The notes under the pieces were generated by a model. The model had not been told where the DNA came from, made no database searches, and saw only the letters and a program-made list of their open reading frames with translations. Shown here piece by piece: positions 1 through 8,851 of a stretch of 64,000 nt of DNA. Where the stretch lies: the NCBI GenBank assembly GCA_030524175.1, contig JAUNHC010000025.1, forward strand, positions 17,185 to 81,184. The letters are read 5' to 3'. This stretch comes from Eubacteriales bacterium (lineage in GTDB: Bacteria > Bacillota > Clostridia > Lachnospirales > Lachnospiraceae). Both the position numbers and the translations under genes were made by a program. How positions within the stretch are numbered: the stretch's first letter is position 1; each line of letters begins with the position of its first letter.

Positions 1-1
1 A

Positions 2-430
2 AAGGACCATTCTATCAAGAGGCGTTACCGGGCCGTTGTGTTGGGAAACCTTAAAGAGGATGAGGGAACGATAGAGGGACCGATCGGCCGGCATCCTGTG
101 GACAGGAAGAAAATGGCAGTAAATCAAAAAAACGGCAAGGATGCAGTCACCCATTATAAAGTGCTTGAACGTTTCGGCAATGCCACTTATGTGGAGTGCC
201 GTCTGGAAACAGGCCGTACCCATCAGATCCGTGTTCATATGACAAGTATCGGACATCCGCTTTTAGGAGATGAGGTATACGGCTCAGGAAGAAATCCGTA
301 TCACCTTCAGGGGCAGGCCCTTCATGCCATGGTATTGGGCTTTGTTCATCCCAGAACAGGGGAGTATATGGAGTTTACAGCCCCTTTGCCTGATTATTTT
401 TTTAAATTGTTAGATAAATTACGAAAATAG
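2..430 (+). CDS. RluA-family pseudouridine synthase, C-terminal part (5' truncated by window edge)
   Basis: The reading frame is open from the first bases of the window, so the gene starts upstream; about 142 residues are visible. They carry the conserved C-terminal block of RluA/RluD-type enzymes, GRTHQIRVHM followed by HPLLGD and Y-G, and an earlier RYRAVVLGN stretch typical of the central sheet. The family isomerises uridine to pseudouridine in rRNA or tRNA in the cytoplasm. The catalytic Asp (in an RLD motif) lies in the missing part. RluD is the best guess for a Clostridia chromosome, but RluA and RluC types cannot be told apart from this tail. The next gene follows about 70 bp later behind its own promoter. 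Confidence 0.85.
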   Translation, partial: KDHSIKRRYRAVVLGNLKEDEGTIEGPIGRHPVDRKKMAVNQKNGKDAVTHYKVLERFGNATYVECRLETGRTHQIRVHMTSIGHPLLGDEVYGSGRNPYHLQGQALHAMVLGFVHPRTGEYMEFTAPLPDYFFKLLDKLRK

Positions 431-460
431 TTGTCATTTACCCTGAATATATTGTATAAT
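431..460 (+). promoter_or_regulatory. Sigma-A-type promoter for the cytidylate-kinase-like gene
   Basis: A -35 box TTGTCA (431-436) and a perfect -10 box TATAAT (455-460) are separated by 18 bases, directly after the pseudouridine synthase stop codon. The start codon at 499 is about 30 bases past the expected transcription start. Confidence 0.75.
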
Positions 461-498
461 ATAGTTACGAATATTATTAGCGGAAGGGAGTGACGTAT

Positions 499-1131
499 AT
501 GAACAGTACTAGTTCAGTCATTACAATCGGACGGGAATATGGAAGCGCAGGAAGACAGATAGGTCAGGAAGTGGCGAAATATTTTGGTATTAAATGCTAC
601 GATAAGGAGCTTCTGGAACATGCTGCCAATGACAGCGGTATTTGCAAGGAATTATTTGAGAACCATGATGAAAAGCCAACCAATAGCTTTTTGTATTCTC
701 TGGTGATGGATACATATTCCTTTGGCTATTCTTCTGCAGGATTTACAGATATGCCTATGAACCATAAGGTTTTTCTGGCTCAGTTTGATGCTATTAAGAA
801 GCTGGCGTCCGAAGGACCGTGTGTGATGGTAGGGCGCTGTGCTGATTACGCATTGGCGGATTGGAAGGATTGCTTTAGTGTATTTATTCATGCAGACCTT
901 GACTGGAGGATAAACCGTATTTCCGGAAAATACAGCAAGTCGGCAAAAGAGGCAAAGGACATGATCACCAAGACGGATAAGAGCCGTGCCAGCTATTACA
1001 ATTATTATACCAACAAGAAATGGGGTTCTGCGGCAGGATACAGCATGTGTATTGACAGCAGCAAGCTTGGTATTGACGGTACCGCAAGGACGATCATTGA
1101 AGCAATCCAGATTTTTGATTCGCTGAAATAA
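499..1131 (+). CDS. Cytidylate kinase-like family protein
   Basis: A 210-residue P-loop kinase-like protein. The N-terminal ITIGREYGSAGRQIG is the modified phosphate-binding loop of the cytidylate-kinase-like family (related to Cmk), followed by CYDKELL. VMVGRCADYAL in the middle and a basic lid-like region near the C-terminus (RINRISGKY) fit the family. These proteins are widespread in Clostridia, often as extra paralogs of Cmk, and their substrate is mostly unknown. The ATG at 499 is preferred over an in-frame GTG at 490 because the GGAAGGGAG ribosome binding site ends at 490, giving normal spacing only to the ATG. The gene has its own promoter and ends at a shared terminator, so it is probably monocistronic. 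Confidence 0.85.
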   Translation: MNSTSSVITIGREYGSAGRQIGQEVAKYFGIKCYDKELLEHAANDSGICKELFENHDEKPTNSFLYSLVMDTYSFGYSSAGFTDMPMNHKVFLAQFDAIKKLASEGPCVMVGRCADYALADWKDCFSVFIHADLDWRINRISGKYSKSAKEAKDMITKTDKSRASYYNYYTNKKWGSAAGYSMCIDSSKLGIDGTARTIIEAIQIFDSLK

Positions 1132-1149
1132 ATACTATCAGATAAATGA

Positions 1150-1176
1150 AAGGGGTATCCTGTGAGGATGCCCCTT
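1150..1176. terminator. Bidirectional terminator between convergent genes
   Basis: Inverted repeat AAGGGGTATCC / GGATGCCCCTT with a 5-base loop (one G-U pair), flanked by A/T-rich sequence on both sides. It lies between the plus-strand kinase-like gene and the minus-strand TtcA-like gene, which converge here. Confidence 0.75.
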
Positions 1177-1182
1177 AATTTA

Positions 1183-1905
1183 TTATACTCTTAAATTCCA
1201 CCCTTTCAGATCTCCGTTTAAGATTGCAGTGAACATGCGCTCTTTAGTGCCGGGATGGTCGTGATTCAGCTGCCGGACGAGATTCTTGGCGTATTCCCGT
1301 TTTGTATTTCCGTCGGCAGGGCATCGGTTCTTTACAACCGGAAGATTGTATTTATGCTGAAAGCCGATAACATCAGCCTCCTCCATGAACAGAAGAGGGC
1401 GGATGAGAGTGAGATCCATCCTGTCCCAGTAGGTTACCGGTGAGAAGGTGTGGAACCGTCCTTCGAAAATAAGAGACATAAGCATAGTTTCCACAGCATC
1501 ATCCTTATGGTGTGCATAGGCGATCTTATTACATCCCAGTTCCTTGGCAACCTGGTTCAGGGCGCCTTTGCGCATTTTTGCACAGAGAGAACAGGGGTTG
1601 GATTCCTTGCGGTCTTCGAAGATGATCTTGTAAATTTCGGTAGGGATGCAGGTGTACCGGACTCCAAGCTGGTCGCACAGCTCCTGGATCGGCGCCATAG
1701 AAACACCTTTAAAACCTAAATCAACTGTAACAGCTTCTATTGTAAACGGATGGGGATAAAAACGTGCCAGGCCGTGGAGAGCATAGAGCAGAGTCAGGCT
1801 GTCTTTACCTCCGGAGATGCCTACTGCAATCTTGTCACCGTCCTGAATCATCTGGAATTCATCTACTGCTTTTCGTGTTACACTTAAAACTTGCTGTAAT
1901 TTCAT
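1183..1905 (-). CDS. TtcA-like PP-loop ATPase (tRNA 2-thiolation family)
   Basis: A 240-residue protein with the PP-loop SGGKDSLTLLYAL (about residues 31-43), which adenylates a tRNA base before sulfur transfer. A CSLCAKMRKGALNQ motif supplies the CxxC pair and a later NRCP provides a third cysteine, as in the TtcA/TtuA group that binds a [4Fe-4S] cluster. TtcA 2-thiolates cytidine 32 of tRNA; clostridial homologs of this length are annotated as TtcA or simply as ATP-binding proteins, so the exact base modified is uncertain. The ATG at 1905 begins MKLQQVLS. It is divergent from the AI-2E-family gene and convergent with the kinase-like gene. Confidence 0.85.
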   Translation of the reverse strand: MKLQQVLSVTRKAVDEFQMIQDGDKIAVGISGGKDSLTLLYALHGLARFYPHPFTIEAVTVDLGFKGVSMAPIQELCDQLGVRYTCIPTEIYKIIFEDRKESNPCSLCAKMRKGALNQVAKELGCNKIAYAHHKDDAVETMLMSLIFEGRFHTFSPVTYWDRMDLTLIRPLLFMEEADVIGFQHKYNLPVVKNRCPADGNTKREYAKNLVRQLNHDHPGTKERMFTAILNGDLKGWNLRV

Positions 1906-2062
1906 GGTTTACCCTTTCTTTATTTTTCCTCAGGCGTTATCATTTATAATAGACTATGTACGGTCAAAAGGCCGGGGATAGTAACATCTTCTCATTATAT
2001 CGGTTTTACCGGCAGGGTGCAACATCTAACCCGTAATAAATAATAAAAAAGTTTTAAAAAAC

Positions 2063-2092
2063 TGAGACATTTAATTAATTCCATGTTATAAT
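2063..2092 (+). promoter_or_regulatory. Probable promoter for the AI-2E transporter / dtd / M23 genes
   Basis: Perfect -10 box TATAAT at 2087-2092 with a weak -35 (TGAGAC, 2063-2068) 18 bases upstream. The start codon at 2121 follows 28 bases later behind a GGAGG site at 2111. Confidence 0.5.
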
Positions 2093-2120
2093 CTTGTTAG
2101 CAAAATTACTGGAGGCAGAT

Positions 2121-3530
2121 ATGAAATTTCGTTGGGATAATCGTTACTTGCATTGGGGTGTGACTGCTTTTCTTGTTGTGGCAGCCAGCTTACTTTTCTA
2201 CTATGGAATTTTCCATATGAAAACACTGATAGTAGGAATTAAGACATTTCTGAATATAATGGCTCCTATCATTTACGGAATCGCGTTGGCGTATATCCTC
2301 AGCTTTATAGTGAATTTTTTGGAAAAAATGATTGTTTTTCCACTGCTTAAAAAAAGAGATATCAAGTTAGAAAAAAGAGGCAGGAGAGTAGTCCGTTGGG
2401 TTTGTGTACTGTCTTCACTGCTTTTATTTGCAATTGTGATCTATGCTTTGATCATGATGATATTACCTCAGCTCATCAGAAGTGTTATGAATATTATTTC
2501 AAGTTTTCCTTACTATGTGGCAGTTGTGGAGAAGTGGCTCAATTCCTTTATAGAAAAGGGAGGAAACTTAAATCCGGAAACCATTGATATGCTGAACCAT
2601 TATTCTTTACAGGCTCAGGAGTATCTTTCAAATAATATCATGCCGCAGATGCAGGAGATGCTTAAGAATATATCTGCCGGTGTATTTGACATTCTTACTT
2701 TCCTCAAGAACTTTTTCATTGGTGCCATTGTGTCATTGTATGTACTGGCAGATAAGGAAATTTTTGTGGCCAGAAGTAAGATGATCATTTATGCCTTGTT
2801 CTCGCCGAACAAGAGCAATACCATTATCCATGCCATGCGTTTTACCCATAAGACCTTCGGGGGATTTTTCAGCGGTAAGCTTTTGGATTCAGCGATCATA
2901 GGGGTTCTCTGCTATATCGGGACAACAATCCTGGATATTCCGTACGCGATCCTTATCAGTGTGATCGTGGGAGTGACTAATATTATTCCGTTTTTCGGAC
3001 CATATTTGGGAGCTGTGCCATGTTTCCTCCTGATCCTGCTTGTTGATCCAGTGAAGAGCTTATATTTTGCTATTTTCGTCCTTGTACTTCAGCAGTTTGA
3101 CGGTAATATTCTCGGGCCTAAGATCCTTGGGGACTCCACAGGGCTTTCCAGCTTTATGGTTATCGTATCCATCATGGTGGGAGGCGGTCTGTTCGGAATA
3201 CCGGGCATGATCGTGGGTGTTCCGGTATTTGCTGTTATCTACGCAACGGTATGGAGCTTGATCAGCCATTTGCTCCAGGAAAAGGAGATGCCGTCAAATA
3301 CAGAAGACTATTGCGACATTGACTGTCTGGATCCAGAAACAAAGGAAGCAATTCCAATGCCTAAGGAAACACCACACAAAAGACCGGAGCATGTACAGAA
3401 CGTCAATCCAAACGGATTTTTTATGAAAATATGGACAATGATAGTGAAGATAGTCCTTTTATTGTGGAAGCTGCTGAAAGAAAAGTGTGTAGAAATCTGG
3501 GAGAAATTAAAAAATCTAAAGAAGAAATAA
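2121..3530 (+). CDS. AI-2E family transporter (PerM/YtvI-type membrane protein)
   Basis: A 469-residue polytopic membrane protein with about eight hydrophobic segments: two near the N-terminus, one at the SSLLLFAIVIYALIMMI region, one near ILTFLKNFFIGAIVSLYVLADKE, then a cluster in the second half that includes the family signature region GVTNIIPFFGPYLGAVP followed by LQQFDGNILGPKILG. The charged C-terminal tail (about residues 380-469) contains one more hydrophobic stretch. Members of this family were named for AI-2 export, but many are probably Na+/H+ antiporters or permeases of unknown substrate. The ATG at 2121 has GGAGG five bases upstream; an in-frame TTG at 2094 has no ribosome binding site. 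It runs into dtd with a 17-base gap, so the two are likely cotranscribed. Confidence 0.88.
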   Translation: MKFRWDNRYLHWGVTAFLVVAASLLFYYGIFHMKTLIVGIKTFLNIMAPIIYGIALAYILSFIVNFLEKMIVFPLLKKRDIKLEKRGRRVVRWVCVLSSLLLFAIVIYALIMMILPQLIRSVMNIISSFPYYVAVVEKWLNSFIEKGGNLNPETIDMLNHYSLQAQEYLSNNIMPQMQEMLKNISAGVFDILTFLKNFFIGAIVSLYVLADKEIFVARSKMIIYALFSPNKSNTIIHAMRFTHKTFGGFFSGKLLDSAIIGVLCYIGTTILDIPYAILISVIVGVTNIIPFFGPYLGAVPCFLLILLVDPVKSLYFAIFVLVLQQFDGNILGPKILGDSTGLSSFMVIVSIMVGGGLFGIPGMIVGVPVFAVIYATVWSLISHLLQEKEMPSNTEDYCDIDCLDPETKEAIPMPKETPHKRPEHVQNVNPNGFFMKIWTMIVKIVLLLWKLLKEKCVEIWEKLKNLKKK

Positions 3531-3547
3531 GGGAGACCATATAAGCA

Positions 3548-3997
3548 ATGAAACTGGTAATACAACGTGTAAATCATGCGGAAGTAAAGGTTGAGGGTGA
3601 GACAGTGGGAAAAATCGGAAAGGGACTTCTCGTTTTCATCGGTGTGGGACGGGAGGACGATAAGCCCGCCGCAGATAAATATTTAAAGAAACTTCTCGGC
3701 CTTCGTATCTTTGAGGACGAAGCAGGGAAAACGAATCTTTCCCTGGCTGATGTGGGCGGAGAACTTTTATTAGTATCCCAGTTTACACTTTATGCCAATT
3801 GTAAAAAAGGAAACAGGCCCAACTTCATAGAGGCAGGTGCGCCTGATCAGGCGGAAAGACTTTATGAATATATGATCGGGGAAGCGAAGAAGAGTGTGCC
3901 TGTGGTGGAACATGGCATTTTCGGGGCAGATATGAAGATATCTTTGGAAAATGACGGACCTTTTACCATTATACTGGATGAGGCTATTTTATCGTAA
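3548..3997 (+). CDS. dtd: D-aminoacyl-tRNA deacylase
   Basis: A 149-residue protein of standard DTD length. It hydrolyses D-aminoacyl-tRNA (and glycyl-tRNA(Ala)), keeping D-amino acids out of translation. The N-terminal [15 protein letters not shown], the SQFTLYA motif and the C-terminal [10 protein letters not shown] (the Gly-Pro motif region) are diagnostic. It lies between an AI-2E-family membrane protein and a secreted M23 peptidase, all on the same strand with short gaps, so the three may share one transcript. Confidence 0.95.
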   Translation: MKLVIQRVNHAEVKVEGETVGKIGKGLLVFIGVGREDDKPAADKYLKKLLGLRIFEDEAGKTNLSLADVGGELLLVSQFTLYANCKKGNRPNFIEAGAPDQAERLYEYMIGEAKKSVPVVEHGIFGADMKISLENDGPFTIILDEAILS

Positions 3998-4027
3998 CAG
4001 TTCAGGGAATGCACAAGGGGGATTTTG

Positions 4028-5575
4028 ATGAAGCATAAACTGAGGGCATTATGGACAGCACTGTTCTTTTTTTCAGCGGTATTTGTGTGTTCGGTGACAG
4101 TTTTTCACACAGTTGAAGTAAAAGCTGCCCAGACAACGGCAAAAGCACCTAAAAATCAATTTGTGAAGAAGAATGGAAAATGGTATTACTATGATCCCAA
4201 TGGGAAATTAGTTAAGGGTTGGTATACCTCCAAGGCCGGGGTGAAGTATTACTTCGGAAAAGACGGTGCTGCAAAGGAAGGGATCATTACCATCAGCGGA
4301 AAGAAATATTGCTTTAACGCTAAAGGCAAAATGCTGAAGGAATGGCAGACAGTCAAAGGGAAGAAATACTTCTTTGATCAGAATGACGGGCATATGCACA
4401 CTGGCTGGACTACCACGGCGGCAGGAAATAAATACTATTTCTGGAGTGACGGTGTCATCCGCCCCGGCTGGCAGAAAGTGAGCGGGAAGACGTATTATTT
4501 CAATGACCTGGGCAAAATGATAAAGAACGCCTTTGCCACAGATGGTGCAAAGAAATATTATCTGGACAAAAACGGACAGAGGAAAAAGGGCAGGATAAAA
4601 ATAAAAAATGCCTGGTATGCCTTTAACCGTACCACATATGTAATGGTAAAAAACGGCTGGTACAAGGAGACAGATGGTTCCTATTATTATGCCGGTCCGG
4701 ACGGAAAACTTCTCAGCGGATTCTATAAACCGGACAGTTATTACCGTTATTCCCGTCCTTCTGACTGCAGAATGTTAACAGGATGGCAGGAGATTGACGG
4801 TTGGAAATATTACTTTAAGAAATCAAATGGTCTTCGCTATGATGACTGCAAAATCACGCTGTCCGGTAAGATGTATTATTTTTCAAAAACAGGAAAGCTG
4901 TATGAGAAAAAATGGTTCACTAAGCCGGAAGGAACTTATTATGCCATGGATAAGGGTGTGCTTGCCACAGGATGGCTTACCCTTAAGGGCAATACCTACT
5001 ATATGAATTCAAAAACAGGTGTTCGGGAAACCGGATGGGTGACAGTAGGGGATGATAAGTATTACCTGAATCCGACCACCGGCATTCTGGCAAGAGAAGA
5101 ATGGGTAGATAAGGAGCACTATGTAGGGGAAGACGGGGCTTGGATAGAAGGTTACCAAAGCAACAATTTCCGCTGGCCGTTAGATTCCAAATGGAATACG
5201 ATTACAAGCGGCTTCGGGAACAGGGAGTCACCTGGCGGAATTGGTTCTACCAATCACAAGGGAATTGATATTTATGCGCCTACAGGTACACCTATTTATG
5301 CGGCAGCCGCAGGTACGGTGGTAACGAAGCAGAAACCGGCCCAAAGCGGCGGCGGAGGCAATTACACAGTGATTGACCATGGCAATGGCTTGATGACAGA
5401 ATATATGCACCAGTCAAAATTTGCCGCAGGACTGAAGGTGGGCAGCATAGTTAAAAAGGGCCAGCTCATCGGTTATGTGGGGACTACAGGAAATGTCACA
5501 GGGCCTCATCTGCATTTGGGAGTTATTGTGAATGGAATACGCAAAAATCCATTGAACTATGTGAAGAAACCTTGA
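4028..5575 (+). CDS. Secreted M23 peptidase with choline-binding-type cell-wall repeats
   Basis: A 515-residue exported protein. A signal peptide (about residues 1-35, hydrophobic core ALWTALFFFSAVFVC) is followed by roughly fifteen tandem repeats of about 20 residues rich in aromatic residues and glycine (pattern GWYY/KYYF-G-G), as in choline-binding or glucan-binding repeats, which hold proteins on the wall. The C-terminal 140 residues are an M23/LytM endopeptidase domain with the zinc ligands H410 and D414 (HKGID) and the HLH motif with H494 and H496. Active M23 enzymes cut peptide cross-bridges of peptidoglycan. The ATG at 4028 has AAGGGGGA just upstream; a TTG codon at 4025 also keeps the frame. 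Likely roles are wall remodelling or lysis of neighbours (inference). Confidence 0.92.
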   Translation: MKHKLRALWTALFFFSAVFVCSVTVFHTVEVKAAQTTAKAPKNQFVKKNGKWYYYDPNGKLVKGWYTSKAGVKYYFGKDGAAKEGIITISGKKYCFNAKGKMLKEWQTVKGKKYFFDQNDGHMHTGWTTTAAGNKYYFWSDGVIRPGWQKVSGKTYYFNDLGKMIKNAFATDGAKKYYLDKNGQRKKGRIKIKNAWYAFNRTTYVMVKNGWYKETDGSYYYAGPDGKLLSGFYKPDSYYRYSRPSDCRMLTGWQEIDGWKYYFKKSNGLRYDDCKITLSGKMYYFSKTGKLYEKKWFTKPEGTYYAMDKGVLATGWLTLKGNTYYMNSKTGVRETGWVTVGDDKYYLNPTTGILAREEWVDKEHYVGEDGAWIEGYQSNNFRWPLDSKWNTITSGFGNRESPGGIGSTNHKGIDIYAPTGTPIYAAAAGTVVTKQKPAQSGGGGNYTVIDHGNGLMTEYMHQSKFAAGLKVGSIVKKGQLIGYVGTTGNVTGPHLHLGVIVNGIRKNPLNYVKKP

Positions 5576-5603
5576 CAGTCTATAGAGACTGAATAAATTT
5601 TTC
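5576..5603 (+). terminator. Weak intrinsic terminator after the M23 peptidase gene
   Basis: CAGTCT / AGACTG stem of 6 bp with a 4-base loop (5576-5591) starts right after the stop codon and is followed by AATAAATTTTTC. Confidence 0.5.
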
Positions 5604-5681
5604 TATGATCTACGTGAGTAAGGATGGTATTGGTTTCTAAGCCGCTGGTTTATCTGTAAACGATAAGTCATGAAATGAGAA

Positions 5682-5714
5682 GCGCCGGATACATGATGAA
5701 GTGTATTCCGGCGC
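5682..5714. other. GC-rich hairpin in the 350-bp gap before the recombinase
   Basis: The gap 5576-5927 holds this inverted repeat, GCGCCGGATAC / GTATTCCGGCGC with one bulged T and a 10-base loop, a promoter at 5766-5794, and about 130 bases of leader before the recombinase. There is no T-run after either arm, so it is not a clear terminator. No small gene with a ribosome binding site was seen in the gap. Confidence 0.4.
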
Positions 5715-5765
5715 ATTATAGATGGATATATCTATACGACAAACCCGAGTTTTTCAAATAGATGG

Positions 5766-5794
5766 TTGCTAAAATACCGGGGGTATGCTACAAT
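5766..5794 (+). promoter_or_regulatory. Probable promoter for the tyrosine recombinase gene
   Basis: TTGCTA (5766-5771), 17-base spacer, TACAAT (5789-5794). It implies a leader of about 125 bases before the start codon at 5928, which has an AAGGAG site 8 bases upstream. Confidence 0.55.
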
Positions 5795-5927
5795 CTCATT
5801 ATGAGGCCATAATTTTGTATGGTTGTGCTCGGGTCAACTTTATTGCTATTAAAGACGTTTGCAGGTGCTGTTTTGATTTATATCTGCATTTATTATATTT
5901 TGATTACAAATTACAAGGAGCTTATGT

Positions 5928-6983
5928 ATGGACAAAAAAATCACGTATCATGAACAGACAGATATTCAGAATACCCTCAGGCTGCGTGAAGTTTTAAAAA
6001 CTTTACCGCCTTTCTGCAAGGATTATTTTCGTGCTATAGATGCAACTACAACTGCTAAAACAAGGATTTCCTATGCCTATGACATTCGGATCTTCTTTCA
6101 GTTCCTTCTGGAGGAAAATCCGGCTTTTAAGGACTATTCCATGCAGGACTTTAAAGTGGATGTTCTGGATCAGGTTAAGGCTCTTGATATTGAAGAATAT
6201 GAAGAATATTTAAAAGTATATCACAGCGGCGACAAAACAGAAACTAATGGCGAACGAGGCCTTAAGAGAAAAGTTTCTGCACTGCGAAGCTTTTATGCAT
6301 ATTATTATAAACGTGAAATGATCCAGACAAATCCTACTGTTTTAGTAGATGTTCCTAAAATCCATCAAAAAAGCATTATACGTCTTGATGCCGATGAAGT
6401 TGCACTGCTTCTGGATTACATTGAACACTGCGGCGACCAGCTGACAGGCCAGAAACGTGTGTATTATGAGAAAACCAAGGAACGTGACCTGGCCCTTGTG
6501 ACACTTCTTCTTGGAACAGGAATCCGTGTTTCTGAATGTGTAGGACTGGATATTGAAGACGTTGATTTTAAGAATAACGGTATCAAGGTTACCCGGAAAG
6601 GCGGAAATGAGATGGTGGTCTACTTCGGACCTGAAGTAGAAAAAGCCTTGAAGAATTACCTGGAGGTCCGTGAGGGGATCACACCTCTGAATGGTCATGA
6701 GCATGCACTCTTCTATTCTACCCAGCGCCGCCGTATGGGGGTTCAGGCAGTGGAAAATCTGGTAAAAAAATATGCCCGGGAAATTACCACCACCAAGAAA
6801 ATAACCCCTCATAAGCTGCGCAGCACCTACGGTACTGCCCTCTACCAGGAAACCAATGATATCTATCTGGTAGCTGATGTTTTAGGTCACCGTGACGTCA
6901 ATACAACGAAGAAGCATTACGCTGCCATGGATGACGCCAGACGCAGGCGGGCCGCATCTGCAGTTAAACTGCGGGAAGATTGA
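5928..6983 (+). CDS. Tyrosine recombinase (XerC/XerD-like)
   Basis: A 351-residue site-specific recombinase. The N-terminal SAM-like DNA-binding half (about 1-150) is followed by the catalytic domain with R200 (GTGIRVSE), the HKLR motif (H295, R298), LGHRD (H321) and the nucleophile Y331 in KKHYA. All catalytic residues of the family are present. The family cuts and rejoins DNA through a 3'-phosphotyrosine; XerC/XerD resolve chromosome dimers. No integration site, excisionase or phage genes lie nearby, so a chromosomal Xer-type housekeeping role is more likely than a mobile-element integrase. The last 12 codons are basic. It is convergent with the aldo/keto reductase gene, whose stop codon directly abuts its own. 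Confidence 0.9.
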   Translation: MDKKITYHEQTDIQNTLRLREVLKTLPPFCKDYFRAIDATTTAKTRISYAYDIRIFFQFLLEENPAFKDYSMQDFKVDVLDQVKALDIEEYEEYLKVYHSGDKTETNGERGLKRKVSALRSFYAYYYKREMIQTNPTVLVDVPKIHQKSIIRLDADEVALLLDYIEHCGDQLTGQKRVYYEKTKERDLALVTLLLGTGIRVSECVGLDIEDVDFKNNGIKVTRKGGNEMVVYFGPEVEKALKNYLEVREGITPLNGHEHALFYSTQRRRMGVQAVENLVKKYAREITTTKKITPHKLRSTYGTALYQETNDIYLVADVLGHRDVNTTKKHYAAMDDARRRRAASAVKLRED

Positions 6984-8117
6984 TCAGCTCTTTAATTTAT
7001 TTGTGAAATCTTCCATTGCCTCCGAGATTTTAATTTGCTGAGGACAGACTGCTTCACAGCTTCTGCATCCTATGCAGGCACTGGGCTTTTTGTCCTCAGG
7101 GTATGCCATCAGCGCCATTGGTGCAATGAAACCGCCTTCCGTAACGCAATGTTCATTATACAACGAAAGAAGTACAGGAATATCTAACTCCTGGGGGCAA
7201 TGGCTGGTACAATATCGGCATGCAGTACAGGGAAGGGCTATGGTACTTACCATTTTGTCTGCAATATCTAAAATTGTCTTCATTTCATTGTCTGATAAGG
7301 GTTTATCTTCCTCAAAAGTATGGATATTATTTTTCAGCTGCTCATAATTTGACATACCCGATAAAACAACTGTAACTTCAGGAATGCTTTGTAAAAAGCG
7401 GAATGCCCATGCAGGAATCTCTTCCTCCGGCCTCATTTCTTTCAGTCTGGCATTGTTTTCTTCAGACAGTGAAGCCAGCTTACCGCCACGGACAGGTTCC
7501 ATCACCCAGACAGGTATCTTATATTCTGTCAGTAATTCCACCTTCCTCTTTGCATCCTGGAAAGACCAATCTATATAATTTAACTGAATCTGTCCAAATT
7601 CTATGGCATCTCCATATGTCTCGAGGAAACGTTTCATTACATCATAGCTTCCGTGGGCCGAAAATCCCAGATGTTTGATCCGTCCATTCCTCTTCTGCTT
7701 GATCAGATAATCATAAATCCCATATTTTTCATCAAGATATGCATCAATATTCATTTCACATACATTGTGGAAGAGATAAAAATCAAAATATTCCACCTGG
7801 CATTTTTTTAACTGCTCTTCAAAGATCTCTTCTACTTTTCCCATATTCGAGAGATCATAGCCCGGGAATTTGGATGCCAGATAAAATTGATCTCTTGGAT
7901 AGTTCTTTAAAACTTTTCCCATCACGGTTTCAGAGTTTCCGTCATGATACCCATAGGCTGTATCGTAATAATTGATTCCATGTTCCATTGAGTATGCAAC
8001 CATCCGGGCTGTCTGTTCCTCATCGATCACTGCATCGTTTCCGTCAACCACAGGAAGGCGCATTGCTCCCATTCCAAGCATTGATAATTTCTTGTCTTTA
8101 AATGTTTTGTAAATCAT
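6984..8117 (-). CDS. Aldo/keto reductase with C-terminal 4Fe-4S ferredoxin domain
   Basis: A 377-residue oxidoreductase. Residues 1-270 form the aldo/keto reductase barrel: LGMGAMRLP at the start, YYDTAYGYHDGNSE (catalytic Asp and Tyr), KFPG (Lys) and FYLFHNV (His). The C-terminal 100 residues carry two cysteine clusters, CTACRYCTSHCP and CIGCRSCEAVCP, each followed by the proline typical of 4Fe-4S ferredoxin modules. Such fusions are common in anaerobic Firmicutes; their substrates are unknown and electrons may pass through the clusters rather than from NADPH alone (inference). It is the second gene of a two-gene unit behind a flavodoxin-like gene, with a 28-base gap and a GGAGG site. Confidence 0.93.
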   Translation of the reverse strand: MIYKTFKDKKLSMLGMGAMRLPVVDGNDAVIDEEQTARMVAYSMEHGINYYDTAYGYHDGNSETVMGKVLKNYPRDQFYLASKFPGYDLSNMGKVEEIFEEQLKKCQVEYFDFYLFHNVCEMNIDAYLDEKYGIYDYLIKQKRNGRIKHLGFSAHGSYDVMKRFLETYGDAIEFGQIQLNYIDWSFQDAKRKVELLTEYKIPVWVMEPVRGGKLASLSEENNARLKEMRPEEEIPAWAFRFLQSIPEVTVVLSGMSNYEQLKNNIHTFEEDKPLSDNEMKTILDIADKMVSTIALPCTACRYCTSHCPQELDIPVLLSLYNEHCVTEGGFIAPMALMAYPEDKKPSACIGCRSCEAVCPQQIKISEAMEDFTNKLKS

Positions 8118-8145
8118 GATTGTCCTCCGCTATATCCATCAACTG

Positions 8146-8769
8146 TTATCTGACAAAATTTGTCCTGTTACCCCGCTCTGCTTCCGGGTGACCAATTCCT
8201 TTGGTTTTGCCCAATTCAATACATTTCAGAATCCATGCCATATTACGGCCCACATTCCGCATTGTCTGAAGGCCTTCCAAATCCTCTCCCACCTGCTCAG
8301 GCTCTGTCCCGTGCACCATATTCCAGTATGTAGAACCGATTACAGGCATATTAGTAATGGTAAAGTATTTGTTTAGCACATCAAAAGAGGCTGTAGTTCC
8401 CCCTCTTCTGGCAGACACCACTGCTGCACCAGGCTTATACTGGAAGCTGGCTGATCCGGCATAAAACATCCGGTCAAGAAGTGACAGGAACTGGCCTGAC
8501 GGATGTGCATAATAAACCGGTGAACCGAAAACAAAGCCGTCAGCGTTTTCTGCCTTGTCAATCCACTCATTTACCAGATCATCATTGAATACACATCTTC
8601 CTTTTTCTGAACATTTACCGCATGCAATACAATCACGTATGGGCTTTCCTCCCATCTGGAGAAGCTCTGTTTCAATCCCTTCCTCTCTCAAAACCTTCTC
8701 CACCTGGGACAAAGCTATATAAGTACACCCGTTTAACCGCGTACTGCCGTTTATTAATAATACCTTCAT
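8146..8769 (-). CDS. Flavodoxin-fold NAD(P)H-dependent FMN reductase family protein
   Basis: A 207-residue protein starting MKVLLINGSTRLNGCTY, the FMN phosphate-binding loop of the NADPH-dependent FMN reductase / iron-sulfur flavoprotein family. CIACGKCSEKGRC near residue 47 is the compact cysteine motif of iron-sulfur flavoproteins, though in many close relatives it is only partly conserved. FGSPVYYAHPSGQ and SARRGGTTA are flavin-contacting segments. It probably moves electrons between a donor and low-molecular-weight acceptors. It heads an operon with the aldo/keto reductase gene and is preceded by a 19-base-spaced MerR-type promoter, which implies redox, aldehyde or electrophile control. 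Confidence 0.9.
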   Translation of the reverse strand: MKVLLINGSTRLNGCTYIALSQVEKVLREEGIETELLQMGGKPIRDCIACGKCSEKGRCVFNDDLVNEWIDKAENADGFVFGSPVYYAHPSGQFLSLLDRMFYAGSASFQYKPGAAVVSARRGGTTASFDVLNKYFTITNMPVIGSTYWNMVHGTEPEQVGEDLEGLQTMRNVGRNMAWILKCIELGKTKGIGHPEAERGNRTNFVR

Positions 8770-8851
8770 ATAATCCGCCTCCTGATTTATTTTAGATAGT
8801 ATTCATGTTAGAAAGTGATAGTCCTTTTTTCCATGAGGTCTGACTATATTA

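Noticed and set aside
5682-5714. GC-rich hairpin as a terminator or small RNA gene
   Set aside because: No T-run follows either arm and no matching promoter is placed for a small RNA, so it is listed only as a hairpin.
5928-6983. Tyrosine recombinase as a sign of an integrated mobile element
   Set aside because: No attachment repeats, excisionase, relaxase or phage genes are near it and the flanks are ordinary chromosomal genes; a Xer-type role is simpler.
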